Assembly: GCA_902629535.1 (NCBI GenBank)
Contig: CACORD010000003.1
Coordinates: forward strand, 1 to 62,617
DNA: 62,617 bases
Source: an uncultured Pelagibacteraceae bacterium
GTDB taxonomy: Bacteria > Pseudomonadota > Alphaproteobacteria > Pelagibacterales > Pelagibacteraceae
Direction: 5' to 3'
Shown here: in pieces, positions 53,928-62,484 of the stretch
Position numbering within the stretch: the first letter of the stretch is position 1
How the letters are laid out: each line of letters opens with the position of its first letter
Translations under genes and position numbers: made by a program
Notes under the pieces: generated by a model
What the model saw: only the letters and a program-made list of their open reading frames with translations
Databases searched by the model: none
What the model was told of the DNA's origin: nothing

Positions 53928-55000
53928 TATAATTTTACACCTGCTCCTTTTAAGAAATTAGCTTTTTCATCCAATGCCCATCTCGGTTTTGCTGGATAAT
54001 CTAGATCATTGAATTGATTTAATTTAAATTTTTCCAAACCTACCATTCCTATCATTGCAGCATTATCACCACAGAGTTCTATCGAAGGAAATATGCTTTC
54101 ATAATTTTTTTCTTTACAAAGATTAATTAACATTGACCGAATTTTTTTGTTAGCTGCAACACCACCAGCTATAACAAAAATTTTCTTTTTAAGATTATTT
54201 TGTTTTTCAAACTCTAAAAAGGCAATTTTAGTTTTTTTGTGTAAGATTTCTACTATAGTTTTTTGAAAAGAGGCCGCCAAATCAAATCTATCTTGTTCTG
54301 TCTTTATTTCTTTTGATATTTTTAACACTGCAGTTTTCAAGCCTGCAAATGATAAGTTACAACCCCCTCTATTGATGATTGGTTTTGGTAATTCATATCT
54401 TTCAGGATTTCCTTTATCAGCAAAAAGTTCAATTTTAGGTCCACCAGGAAACTCTATTCCCAATAATTTTGCGGTTTTATCAAATGCTTCACCTAAAGCA
54501 TCATCTATGGTTGTGCCTAATCGTTTATAATTTCCAAGTCCTTGAACATTTAAAAACTGTGAATGTCCACCCGAAATCAATAAAAATAAATACGGATAAT
54601 CTAATCCTGAATTTATTCTAGGACTCAAAGCATGACCTTCTAAATGATTAACTGCAATAAATGGTTTTTTAATTAAATTAGCAAAAGTTTTACCAAAACT
54701 TAATCCAACTGATAAACAAACAATTAATCCAGGTCCAGCCGTCACGGCAACTGCATCTATTTCATCTATTTTTTTCCCACTTTCGTCCAAAGCTTTTTTG
54801 ACGATCCAATCAATTTTTTCTAAATGTGATCTAGCGGCAAGTTCAGGAACAACCCCACCGAATTCTTTATGAACCTCTGTTTGGCTAGAAATAACATTAG
54901 ATAGAATTATTGGTATTCCTTCCTCATTTTCTGATATTAAGGATGCTGCAGTTTCATCACAGCTGGTTTCAATTCCTAGAATTAAGGGTTTTTTATTCAT
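53927..55000 (-). CDS. tsaD: tRNA N6-threonylcarbamoyladenosine transferase TsaD
   Basis: Transfers threonylcarbamoyl to A37 of ANN-decoding tRNAs. It has 357 residues with the ASKHA fold. LGIETSCDETAASL opens it. GGVVPELAARSHLE follows, and metal-binding His119 and His123 are in AVNHLEGHALSPR. LLISGGHSQFL and FPGGPKIELFA are family blocks, with ELCGDNAAMIG near the end. Divergent from hemC over 55 bases, a common alphaproteobacterial pairing. gpsA, usually next to it, is absent here. Confidence 0.97.
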   Translation of the reverse strand: MNKKPLILGIETSCDETAASLISENEEGIPIILSNVISSQTEVHKEFGGVVPELAARSHLEKIDWIVKKALDESGKKIDEIDAVAVTAGPGLIVCLSVGLSFGKTFANLIKKPFIAVNHLEGHALSPRINSGLDYPYLFLLISGGHSQFLNVQGLGNYKRLGTTIDDALGEAFDKTAKLLGIEFPGGPKIELFADKGNPERYELPKPIINRGGCNLSFAGLKTAVLKISKEIKTEQDRFDLAASFQKTIVEILHKKTKIAFLEFEKQNNLKKKIFVIAGGVAANKKIRSMLINLCKEKNYESIFPSIELCGDNAAMIGMVGLEKFKLNQFNDLDYPAKPRWALDEKANFLKGAGVKL

Positions 55001-55055
55001 TCAAATAGTTTTTAATAATTGTACAATCCCAATACAAGTAAGAAATGATTTTTTT

Positions 55056-55973
55056 ATGAAAAAGAAAATAAAGATTGGATCTCGAGGAAGCAAGTTAGCA
55101 TTATTATATGCTCAAAAAGTAAAAGACAAAATTATTGAGGTAACTAATTTTGTTGATGAAGATGTATTTATTGAAAAAATTTCAACCAAAGGAGATGAAA
55201 TACAAGATATGAGATTATCTGAAGTTGGTGGTAAAGGTTTGTTTTCAAGCAGTATTGAACAAGAGCTCCAAAAAAATAATATTGATATCGCAGTCCATGC
55301 ACTTAAAGACATGCCGGCAATTGAGACAAAGGGTCTTTTAACTGATGCATTTCTCGAAAGAACTGACGCGAGAGAGATTATAATAATTAATGGAGATAAA
55401 AAATTTAAAGATTTAAAACAGAATGCAGTTATTGGAACATCCTCATATAGACGCCAGTTTCAAATAAAAAAAATTAGGTCCGATTTTAATTGTAAACTTA
55501 TAAGGGGAAATGTTGACACTAGAATAAAAAAATTAATGAATGGTGAATATGATGCAATAATTTTGTCTTATGCCGGAATAAAACACTTGAAATTAGAGGA
55601 TAAAATTTCAGAAATTTTTTCTATTGAGGAAATAATTCCAAGTGCAGGACAAGGTATAATTGCTATACAGTGTAGAGAAGATGATAAAGATATGATCACA
55701 ATGTTAAAAAAAATTAATCACAAAGAGACTTATAAAAGAGCACATGCAGAAAGAAATATTTTAAAAATTTTAGAAGGAGATTGTGAAACAGCTGTTGGTA
55801 TTCATTCTAAAATAGATGAAAACAAAATTACAGTGGAAGCTGAACTTTTTTCATTAGATGGTTCACAAAGATTTTATGAAAAAAAATCTGACAGTTTAAA
55901 AAATTTTAGAGAACTCGGAAATGAGATAGGTCAAATTTTAAAAACAAAATCAAATAATTCTTATAAAAAGTAA
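55056..55973 (+). CDS. hemC: Hydroxymethylbilane synthase (porphobilinogen deaminase)
   Basis: Joins four porphobilinogens into hydroxymethylbilane. It has 305 residues. KIGSRGSKLALLYAQKV opens it. DIAVHALKDMPA carries the catalytic Asp. GTSSYRRQFQIK and LIRGNVDTRIKKL hold substrate Arg residues, and the dipyrromethane cofactor Cys is Cys243 in LEGDCETAVG. It is one base from hemD, and both complement the hemEHG set at 21-24 kb. Confidence 0.97.
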   Translation: MKKKIKIGSRGSKLALLYAQKVKDKIIEVTNFVDEDVFIEKISTKGDEIQDMRLSEVGGKGLFSSSIEQELQKNNIDIAVHALKDMPAIETKGLLTDAFLERTDAREIIIINGDKKFKDLKQNAVIGTSSYRRQFQIKKIRSDFNCKLIRGNVDTRIKKLMNGEYDAIILSYAGIKHLKLEDKISEIFSIEEIIPSAGQGIIAIQCREDDKDMITMLKKINHKETYKRAHAERNILKILEGDCETAVGIHSKIDENKITVEAELFSLDGSQRFYEKKSDSLKNFRELGNEIGQILKTKSNNSYKK

Positions 55974-55974
55974 A

Positions 55975-56673
55975 ATGCATATTCTGTTAACCAGACCTCT
56001 AGAAGATTGTTCTGAAATGATTGTTAAGTTTCAGACTCTTGGTCATAAGGTTTCACATTTACCTTTATTATCTATTAAAAAGATTCTTCATGAAAAAATA
56101 AACCTTTCTAAATTTAGGGGTATTGTTTTTACAAGTTCTAATGCTGTGAAATTTTTAAACTTAAACGGGTTAGATAAAAAAATAAAATGTTTTTGCGTAG
56201 GAAATTCAACTGAAAAAGAAGCGAGAGGTCATGGTTTTTCTAATACAATTGCAGCAGAAGGAAACGTTCTAAATTTAAAAGAATTAATATTACAGAATTT
56301 TGATAAAACAGAAGGTAAATTAATTTATGTAAGTGGAGAAAACATTTCAGTGGACCTTGATAATCAGCTTAAAAATGAGGGATATGAGGTTGAAAGATTG
56401 ATAAACTATGAAACTGTACATAATGAGAAATTTGATAATGATTTTATCAATAAGTTGAAGCTCGATATGCCTGATATGGTTTACGTTTATTCACAAAATA
56501 GTGCATCAAGTTTTCTAAATTTTATAAAATTTAATAAGCTAGAAAGTCTTTGGATGAGTACCAATTTGATGTGTATAGGTGAAAAAACCTCAGCTAAATT
56601 AAATGAAATTAAATGGAAAAAGATATTTCTTTTTAATCCTGGAGAAGAGGAATTTTTGTTATATAAAATTTAA
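55975..56673 (+). CDS. hemD: Uroporphyrinogen-III synthase
   Basis: Cyclises hydroxymethylbilane to uroporphyrinogen III. It has 232 residues, two alpha/beta domains, and low sequence conservation as in all HemD. ILLTRPLEDCSEMIVKFQ opens it. FRGIVFTSSNAVKFL, LIYVSGENISVDLDNQL and VYVYSQNSASSFLNFI match the family. Context directly after hemC makes the assignment firm. MscS follows after two bases. Confidence 0.93.
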   Translation: MHILLTRPLEDCSEMIVKFQTLGHKVSHLPLLSIKKILHEKINLSKFRGIVFTSSNAVKFLNLNGLDKKIKCFCVGNSTEKEARGHGFSNTIAAEGNVLNLKELILQNFDKTEGKLIYVSGENISVDLDNQLKNEGYEVERLINYETVHNEKFDNDFINKLKLDMPDMVYVYSQNSASSFLNFIKFNKLESLWMSTNLMCIGEKTSAKLNEIKWKKIFLFNPGEEEFLLYKI

Positions 56674-56675
56674 CT

Positions 56676-57761
56676 ATGGAAATAATAAATAATTTTTCTG
56701 AGGTCTTTTTATCAGTCTGGAATAGAGGAATATTAGGTGTAGATATTTTTCAAATATTAATTGGTATTGGAATATTTTTAATCTTTTTAATTTTTAGAGG
56801 ATTAATTAGTAAACTTATTATTAAAAAATTAGAGATAATTTCAAAAAGAACTACCAATAAATTAGATGATACTTTTGTATCGGCATTAATTGGACCAGCA
56901 AGATTTTTACCGATTGTTTTAGGTTTTTTTATAGCAAGTTACTATATGACTTTTTCAATTGAAGGTAGAGAAGTTGTTGACACAATTAATAGAACTTTAA
57001 TAACAATTTTAATTTTTTGGGTAATACATCAAATTATTGAACCTGTATCCTATATTTTAAGTGGGCTTGATAAACTTTTAACGAGAGAGTTAATTGGCTG
57101 GATAATAAAATCATTAAAAATACTGATTTTTATTTTAGGTCTAGCCGCAGTATTAGAACTGTGGGGAATAAAGATAGGACCAATTATTGCTGGTCTTGGT
57201 TTGTTTGGTGTTGCTGTGGCTTTAGGTGCACAGGATTTATTTAAAAATTTGATTTCAGGCATTTTAGTTCTAGTTGAAAAAAGATTTAAAATAGGTGATT
57301 GGATATTGGTAGAGGGAATTATAGAGGGTATAGTCGAAAAAATAGGATTTAGATCAACGACAATTAGAAAGTTTGATAAATCACTAGCAATAATTCCAAA
57401 TTTTCAATTTGCTGAAAACGCGGTTGTCAATGTTAGTGAAACTTCTAATTGGTTAATCAGTTGGATTATAACTTTACAATATGACACAACAGTAGATCAA
57501 TTAAAAACGATAAGAAATGAAATTGAAGATCACATTCAAAAAAGTGAAGACTTCAATACTGGTATAGGAATTGCAGTAAGAGTTGACAAATTCTCTGATA
57601 GTTCAATTGATATGTATGTTCGTTGTTTTACCAAATCAGATAGTTGGAATGAGTGGTTATCTGTAAAAGAGAAATTAGCAATTGAAATAAAAAAAATTGT
57701 TGAAAAAAACAAAGCGTCTTTTGCATTTCCTAGTTCTTCCATTTATATAGAAAAAAAATGA
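56676..57761 (+). CDS. Small-conductance mechanosensitive channel (MscS family)
   Basis: Inner-membrane channel that opens under membrane tension to release solutes on hypo-osmotic shock. It has 361 residues. Membrane segments are at about 22-42, 80-95, 108-125 and 148-165. The pore helix is the Gly/Ala-rich GLGLFGVAVALGAQDLFKNL. The beta domain then has FKIGDWILVEGIIEGIVEKI and FRSTTIRKFDKSLAIIPN, followed by an alpha/beta vestibule. Overlaps the YggT gene (ATGA). Confidence 0.94.
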   Translation: MEIINNFSEVFLSVWNRGILGVDIFQILIGIGIFLIFLIFRGLISKLIIKKLEIISKRTTNKLDDTFVSALIGPARFLPIVLGFFIASYYMTFSIEGREVVDTINRTLITILIFWVIHQIIEPVSYILSGLDKLLTRELIGWIIKSLKILIFILGLAAVLELWGIKIGPIIAGLGLFGVAVALGAQDLFKNLISGILVLVEKRFKIGDWILVEGIIEGIVEKIGFRSTTIRKFDKSLAIIPNFQFAENAVVNVSETSNWLISWIITLQYDTTVDQLKTIRNEIEDHIQKSEDFNTGIGIAVRVDKFSDSSIDMYVRCFTKSDSWNEWLSVKEKLAIEIKKIVEKNKASFAFPSSSIYIEKK

Positions 57762-58048
57762 TAGCCATCTTTTATTTAGCTTTACAAATATTAAAGCTTT
57801 ATTCTTATGTTGTAATAGCGAATGTAATCGTGAGTTGGTTAGTTGCCTTCAATGTTTTAAATACACAAAATAGACTTGTTTATTCAATTTTAGAATTAAC
57901 TTATCGTTTAACAGATCCTATACTTAATAAAATTAGACGTTTTTTACCTAATTTAGGATCCTTAGATATCTCACCAATTATATTACTTCTATTGATTTGG
58001 TTTATAGAAATGTGTATGAAGCTCTACATCGCACCATTAATATTTTAA
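57758..58048 (+). CDS. YggT-family membrane protein
   Basis: 96-residue inner-membrane protein with two hydrophobic segments (about 3-30 and 70-94). The linking loop YRLTDPILNKIRRFLPN and LGSLDISPIILLLLIWF is the family signature. Bacterial YggT is linked to osmotic stress, fitting its coupling to MscS. It is followed 5 bases later by folD, a frequent neighbour. Confidence 0.93.
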   Translation: MIAIFYLALQILKLYSYVVIANVIVSWLVAFNVLNTQNRLVYSILELTYRLTDPILNKIRRFLPNLGSLDISPIILLLLIWFIEMCMKLYIAPLIF

Positions 58049-58053
58049 TACTT

Positions 58054-58899
58054 ATGATTCTAATTGACGGAAAAAAAGCAGCAGCTGAATTAAGAGAGGA
58101 ACTTAAACAAGAAGTAACTGAACTAAAAAATAAATATAATAAAGTTCCAGGTTTAACAGTTATTTTGATTGGAGATCTTACCCCAAGTCAAATATACGTA
58201 AGGAACAAAGAAAAATCAGCAAAAGAAGTTGGTTTAAAGTCTGATGTTATTAAGTATCCAGATTCCGTAGAAGAAAAAGTTATTTTAGAAAAGATAGATG
58301 AATTAAATAAGGATAAAAGTGTTTCAGGTATTTTAGTTCAGTTACCTCTGCCAAATCATATAGATAAACAAAAAATTATTGAAGCCATTCATCCATCTAA
58401 AGACGTTGATGGATTTCATCCTATGAATGTCGGTAATCTTTCCTCAGGTTATGAAAGTTCTGTGCCATGTACACCTTTAGGATGTTATCTTTTGATTAAA
58501 AAAATTGAGCCAAACTTAAGTGGAAAAAAAGCAGTTGTAGTTGGAAGATCTAATCTTAATGGAAAACCAATGACTCAACTTCTTCTAAAAGAAAATTGTA
58601 CTGTCACAATTACCCACTCAAAAACAAAAGATCTCAAGGCTGAATGTTTAGAAGCAGATATTATTATTGCTGCAGTAGGTATTCCTGAACTTGTTAAAGG
58701 AGATTGGGTTAAAAAAGATACAATCGTAATTGACGTTGGAATTAATAAAACAGAAAAAGGTATTGTTGGCGATGTTGCATTTGATGAAGTTTCAAAAAAT
58801 GCTAAAGCTCTAACACCAGTACCAGGTGGAGTTGGGCCAATGACCATTGCTTGTTTGTTAAAAAATACTGTAGAGTGTTTCAAAAGATCGCAACTTTAA
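58054..58899 (+). CDS. folD: Methylenetetrahydrofolate dehydrogenase/cyclohydrolase FolD
   Basis: Interconverts methylene- and formyl-tetrahydrofolate with NADP. I start at the ATG at 58054 (MILIDGKKAAAELREEL), since the longer frame overlaps yggT implausibly, giving 281 residues. YVRNKEKSAKEVG carries the catalytic Lys. SGILVQLPLPNHIDKQKI, VPCTPLGCYLLI, VVVGRSNLNGKPM and PVPGGVGPMTIACLL are all canonical. Supplies one-carbon units for PurH and others. Confidence 0.97.
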   Translation: MILIDGKKAAAELREELKQEVTELKNKYNKVPGLTVILIGDLTPSQIYVRNKEKSAKEVGLKSDVIKYPDSVEEKVILEKIDELNKDKSVSGILVQLPLPNHIDKQKIIEAIHPSKDVDGFHPMNVGNLSSGYESSVPCTPLGCYLLIKKIEPNLSGKKAVVVGRSNLNGKPMTQLLLKENCTVTITHSKTKDLKAECLEADIIIAAVGIPELVKGDWVKKDTIVIDVGINKTEKGIVGDVAFDEVSKNAKALTPVPGGVGPMTIACLLKNTVECFKRSQL

Positions 58900-58936
58900 A
58901 GTTACAACCGACCAGATTTTTTGGTACTTTAATATT

Positions 58937-59140
58937 GTGAAGAAACCTAAATATCCCTACAGAATTGCAATTATATTTTTAATCTTAACAGTCCCTACCA
59001 TCGGAGCAACCCAATTGGGATGGTACTTATATGATCAACAAACAGGGTTTGATTATGGTATGATAGTGGGTACATTTTCGGTTATATACGCAGCATGGCT
59101 TATGTATGAAAAAAATTGGAGAGAAGAGGATGAAGACTAA
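58937..59140 (+). CDS. Small two-helix membrane protein
   Basis: 67 residues, GTG start. Two predicted membrane helices (about 10-31 and 42-57) lie between a basic N-terminus (MKKPKYPYRI) and an acidic end (EEDED). I do not recognise a family. It overlaps nothing and is followed three bases later by the SHOCT gene, with which it is probably cotranscribed. Real rather than random, judging by its amphipathic layout and close spacing, but unproven. Confidence 0.65.
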   Translation: MKKPKYPYRIAIIFLILTVPTIGATQLGWYLYDQQTGFDYGMIVGTFSVIYAAWLMYEKNWREEDED

Positions 59141-59143
59141 ATA

Positions 59144-59410
59144 ATGGAAAAATTAATTTTTTTTGGACTGGTAATTCCTATTTTATTTTTTGTTTTATAT
59201 CTAGGCACGAGAGCTATCATGAGTGGTGTTAGTGCAAAACAAGCTAACCAAGCGAATAAAGATGAGAATGAAATAGATGATAACATTGAGGAGCCTAACA
59301 CCAATAAATCTTTAAGTGAGGAGTTAGAGAAACTTAATACATTAAGAGAAAGTGGTGCATTGACCCAAGAAGAATTTGAAAAAGCAAAAAATAAGTTATT
59401 AGATAATTAA
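59144..59410 (+). CDS. SHOCT-domain membrane protein
   Basis: 88 residues. One N-terminal membrane helix (about 4-26) and an acidic linker precede a C-terminal SHOCT-like motif: LSEELEKLNTLRESGALTQE then EFEKAKNKLL. SHOCT is a short oligomerisation motif found at protein ends. The function is unknown. It ends four bases before the converging EamA gene. Confidence 0.82.
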   Translation: MEKLIFFGLVIPILFFVLYLGTRAIMSGVSAKQANQANKDENEIDDNIEEPNTNKSLSEELEKLNTLRESGALTQEEFEKAKNKLLDN

Positions 59411-59414
59411 AGAG

Positions 59415-60317
59415 TTAATTTGTTTTTGTAAGTAATAATATAGTTGCCCCAGCTATAAATGTTAAGACCCCTAAAATTTCAATAAAGGTTATTTTTTCTT
59501 TAAAAAGATATTTTGAAGATACATAGCTAAAGAAAATTTCAATTTGACCCAAAGCTCTTACAAAAGATGCTTGTATTAAAGTAAAAGCAAAAAACCATGA
59601 CAATGTAGCTAAAAAACCAGATAATCCTGCTAAACAAATTTCAAATTTATTTTCAAGAAACTTTTTAAATTCTGATCGTTCAAAAATTATAAGATAAATG
59701 GTAATCATCGTGGTTTGAATAATTAGAGCAAAGAAAACAGTCATAAATGCCTTATCAAAATTTGAAGAAAAATTTTCCAGTGATAAAGCTGCTGCCCTAA
59801 AATAAACAACACTGAGACCCAAAAGAAGACCTGCTCCTAATCCAATTAGTGTAACTTTTGAAAAAAAATTTTTAAAAAATAATCTTAAATCTTTTATGGA
59901 AATCATAATAACACCAATTGTAGCTATGATTATTCCCAATACCCCAAATAAATTTAGTTTATCTTTTAAAATTATATATTCAAAAATAGCAATTTGGATT
60001 ACTTCTGTTTTACTTAAGGATGTACCAACTACAAAATTTGAAAATCTAAAAAGATACAATAATGTTATTGTAAAAGTTATTTGAATAACAGACCCTAGAA
60101 AAGTATAATAAAAAAAATTAGATTGATTTAAAACTGTTGAAATAATATCAAAATTTCCAAAATTAAAAATAAACACTATTAATGCAAAAGGTAATGCAAA
60201 TGCAAATCTTACGTAAGTTGAAGCGACTATTGAAAGATTTTTATTTAATTTTTTTTGTAATGACGTTCTTAGATTTTGAAAAAAAGCCGCTAGAACTGCA
60301 AAAATCGCCCAAACCAT
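59415..60317 (-). CDS. EamA/DMT-family transporter
   Basis: Predicted ten-helix inner-membrane exporter of the drug/metabolite superfamily, 300 residues, with two internal EamA halves (about 1-135 and 150-298). The first half has FSNFVVGTSLSKTEVIQIAI and FGVLGIIIATIGVIMISIK. The second has a similar end, FIEILGVLTFIAGATILLL. The substrate cannot be inferred. Single-gene unit with a 53-base gap before the next leftward gene. Confidence 0.85.
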   Translation of the reverse strand: MVWAIFAVLAAFFQNLRTSLQKKLNKNLSIVASTYVRFAFALPFALIVFIFNFGNFDIISTVLNQSNFFYYTFLGSVIQITFTITLLYLFRFSNFVVGTSLSKTEVIQIAIFEYIILKDKLNLFGVLGIIIATIGVIMISIKDLRLFFKNFFSKVTLIGLGAGLLLGLSVVYFRAAALSLENFSSNFDKAFMTVFFALIIQTTMITIYLIIFERSEFKKFLENKFEICLAGLSGFLATLSWFFAFTLIQASFVRALGQIEIFFSYVSSKYLFKEKITFIEILGVLTFIAGATILLLTKTN

Positions 60318-60370
60318 AAGATCTTAATTAATTCAAATTTTAATACAAAAAAAATAACTATATTTAAAAG

Positions 60371-61432
60371 TTATTTATTCTCCATTAACCACAGATTATC
60401 GTTCGCTAAAAGATAAATTTTTCCACTTACAGGGTGAACTTGTATATCTCTAATTCTTCCAATTTTACCTTTAAAAATTATTTCTTCCTCAACTTCTCTG
60501 GTATTTTTAAAAACTAATTTCCTAAGAGATTTATCTTTTAATGAAGTTATTAGTGCATGCCCATTCCAATCTTTAAATTCTTTGCCCTTGTATATGGTAA
60601 TGGCACTTGTGGCGATTGATGGAGCCCAATAATGTATCGCTTTAGTAAATCCAGGTTTCCATTTTGGACCAATTTTGGTACCAGAATAGTTGGTTCCACC
60701 CCACCCAAGTATTTTCCAACCATAATTCTCACCTTTTTTAACTTCTCCAAACCAATCACCACCTTTTGCTCCATGGTTACTCATATAAATTTTTCCATCA
60801 AAAGGTGATAAAGTTAATCCTTGAGGATTCCTTACACCGATTTGGTAAATTTCAGGCAACCAATTAGATTTGCCTTCATATTTAGGATTATCTTCAGGAA
60901 TACCACCATCTAAATAAATCCTTATAATACTTCCAGGATGTTTAGATGGGTCTTGTGCAATCATACCTTTCCCTCTTTCTCCCGCAGATGCAAAAAGATA
61001 TTCGTCTTTAATCGCTAGTCTTGACCCAAAATGATAACCTGAGTCTATTGGTGGATTTGCCTGAAAAATATTTTTAAAATTTAAATATTGATTATTAAAT
61101 TTTGATTTTGCAATAGAGGTACTTGTTTTCCAATTTCCTCTATTTTCTGAATAAGATACATAAATATAATTATTATAATAAAGTATATCAAGTAAACCAC
61201 CTTGACCATGTTCTAGAATATCCAAATTATGTTCTAAACTTGTAATCTTTTTTGATTTGATGTTAAATAATTTTATTGAGCCATTTTTTTCTGTTATGAT
61301 TAAATTATTTTCATCAACAAAAGTTGATCCCCAAGGATCCTTTAAGTTTACTAGTTTTTGAAATTCATAATTCGCGTAAGAAATATTTGGAAAAAAAACT
61401 ATAAAAAAAAATAATATGAAAAATCTTTTCAT
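60371..61432 (-). CDS. PQQ-dependent aldose/sorbosone-type sugar dehydrogenase
   Basis: Periplasmic six-bladed propeller of the soluble-glucose-dehydrogenase (GSDH/Asd) family, 353 residues, with a signal peptide cleaved near ISYA-NYEF. The probable catalytic His75 is in LEHGQGGLLDILYY. YHFGSRLAIKDE, GVRNPQGLTLSPFDGKIYM and NHGAKGGDWFGEV with NYGWKILGWGG are family blocks. It would need pyrroloquinoline quinone, whose synthesis genes are not in the window. Six bases from the IsdG-like gene. Confidence 0.88.
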   Translation of the reverse strand: MKRFFILFFFIVFFPNISYANYEFQKLVNLKDPWGSTFVDENNLIITEKNGSIKLFNIKSKKITSLEHNLDILEHGQGGLLDILYYNNYIYVSYSENRGNWKTSTSIAKSKFNNQYLNFKNIFQANPPIDSGYHFGSRLAIKDEYLFASAGERGKGMIAQDPSKHPGSIIRIYLDGGIPEDNPKYEGKSNWLPEIYQIGVRNPQGLTLSPFDGKIYMSNHGAKGGDWFGEVKKGENYGWKILGWGGTNYSGTKIGPKWKPGFTKAIHYWAPSIATSAITIYKGKEFKDWNGHALITSLKDKSLRKLVFKNTREVEEEIIFKGKIGRIRDIQVHPVSGKIYLLANDNLWLMENK

Positions 61433-61437
61433 ATTAA

Positions 61438-61740
61438 TTAGAATACTACGTCAAAACCCTCAAAGTCTGGGGGGCCTAAATATAAATCCCTATGTTGAGC
61501 AGCATTTTTATGGGCAAGTCTAAAAGCTTCAGATTTTGTCCAATTTATAAAATCTTCTTTTGAATCCCATGTGCTATGAGATGAATATAAAGAATATTTT
61601 TCATTTGTATCACCCTTAATTAAATTGAAATTTTTGAAACCCTTTACACCATCAAGATGTGTATCTCTATTTTTCCAAACATCTTCAAATTCTTTTTCTT
61701 TACCTAAAACAATTTTAAATCTATTCATTGCAATAAACAT
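61438..61740 (-). CDS. IsdG/ABM-like monooxygenase
   Basis: 100-residue dimeric ferredoxin-like fold of the antibiotic-biosynthesis-monooxygenase superfamily. The triad that defines haem-degrading IsdG/IsdI enzymes (Asn, Trp, His) is at Asn6, Trp67 and His77, in MNRFK, FINWTKSEAF and RLAHKN. FRLAHKNAAQHRDLYLGPPD closes the domain. Haem degradation is plausible, but ABM proteins also act on quinones. It is six bases from both neighbours, in a leftward SDR-ABM-dehydrogenase run. Confidence 0.8.
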   Translation of the reverse strand: MFIAMNRFKIVLGKEKEFEDVWKNRDTHLDGVKGFKNFNLIKGDTNEKYSLYSSHSTWDSKEDFINWTKSEAFRLAHKNAAQHRDLYLGPPDFEGFDVVF

Positions 61741-61746
61741 AATTTC

Positions 61747-62457
61747 CTAAGATAATTTTGATCTCCCTCCGTCCACAGCTATAATCTGTCCAGTAACCCA
61801 AGAGCTATCATCTGAGATAAGAAATTTAGCTAAAGAAGCAGAATCTTTCCCTTCTCCTAATCTTTTTAAGGGATGAGCTTTAGCAATTCCTTCTGCTAGA
61901 GCTTTATTTTTCAACATAGGTTCGGCGATTTTAGAATTTGTTAAACTTGGTGCGATACAATTTACTCTGATGTGCGGAGCGAATTCAGCAGCTAAAGAAA
62001 CCGTCAATCCTTCAACAGCAGCTTTTGCGGATGCAATTATTGCATGATTTGTAAAACCTCTTTGAGCAGCAACTGTAGAAAATAAAACTACTGAGCCCTT
62101 ATTTTTTTTTAAACTATCTTGATAGCCTTTTATAACCTCGACTGCTGAATAAAGATTTAATTTCATACATTTATTAAAATCTTGTTCATTTACCATTCTT
62201 AAAGGTTTTAAATCAATCGAACCCACACAATATGCGATACCCTTTACGTCAGAAATATCATTTTTAACTTTCTCGATAAATCCATCTTGCAAAACATCAG
62301 CTATTGTAAATGCACAACCTAATTTTTCAGAAATATTTTTAGTTTCACTTTCATTTCTACCAACTAAATGAACTGAATTTCCCGAGTTTACTAATTGTTC
62401 AGCTAAACTAGAACCGATTGATCCTGTCGCACCAAAAATAAGATATTTTTCTGACAT
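61747..62457 (-). CDS. Short-chain dehydrogenase/reductase-like protein without catalytic Tyr
   Basis: 236-residue SDR fold. The nucleotide loop is FGATGSIGSSLAEQL. Asn101 and Ser127 (VVLFSTVAAQRGF) are in place. The active-site YxxxK reads IASAK: Ile141 replaces Tyr, with Lys145 kept. The C-terminal RVNCIAPSLTNS and DGGRSKLS are typical. I recall a subfamily with the same I-x-x-x-K. Divergent from the photolyase-related gene over 27 bases, so they are likely coregulated. Confidence 0.85.
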   Translation of the reverse strand: MSEKYLIFGATGSIGSSLAEQLVNSGNSVHLVGRNESETKNISEKLGCAFTIADVLQDGFIEKVKNDISDVKGIAYCVGSIDLKPLRMVNEQDFNKCMKLNLYSAVEVIKGYQDSLKKNKGSVVLFSTVAAQRGFTNHAIIASAKAAVEGLTVSLAAEFAPHIRVNCIAPSLTNSKIAEPMLKNKALAEGIAKAHPLKRLGEGKDSASLAKFLISDDSSWVTGQIIAVDGGRSKLS

Positions 62458-62484
62458 AAAAAATTTTATTAGTTATATTTAATT

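Noticed and set aside
57997..58053. Longer folD start inside yggT
   Set aside because: The extra 19 residues are out-of-frame yggT sequence; FolD homologues begin near MILIDGKKAA.
58891..58936. Terminator after folD (AACTTTAAAGTT palindrome and an ACCA/TGGT hairpin)
   Set aside because: The palindrome is pure AT-type without a T tail, and the hairpin is short and interrupted; too weak to call.
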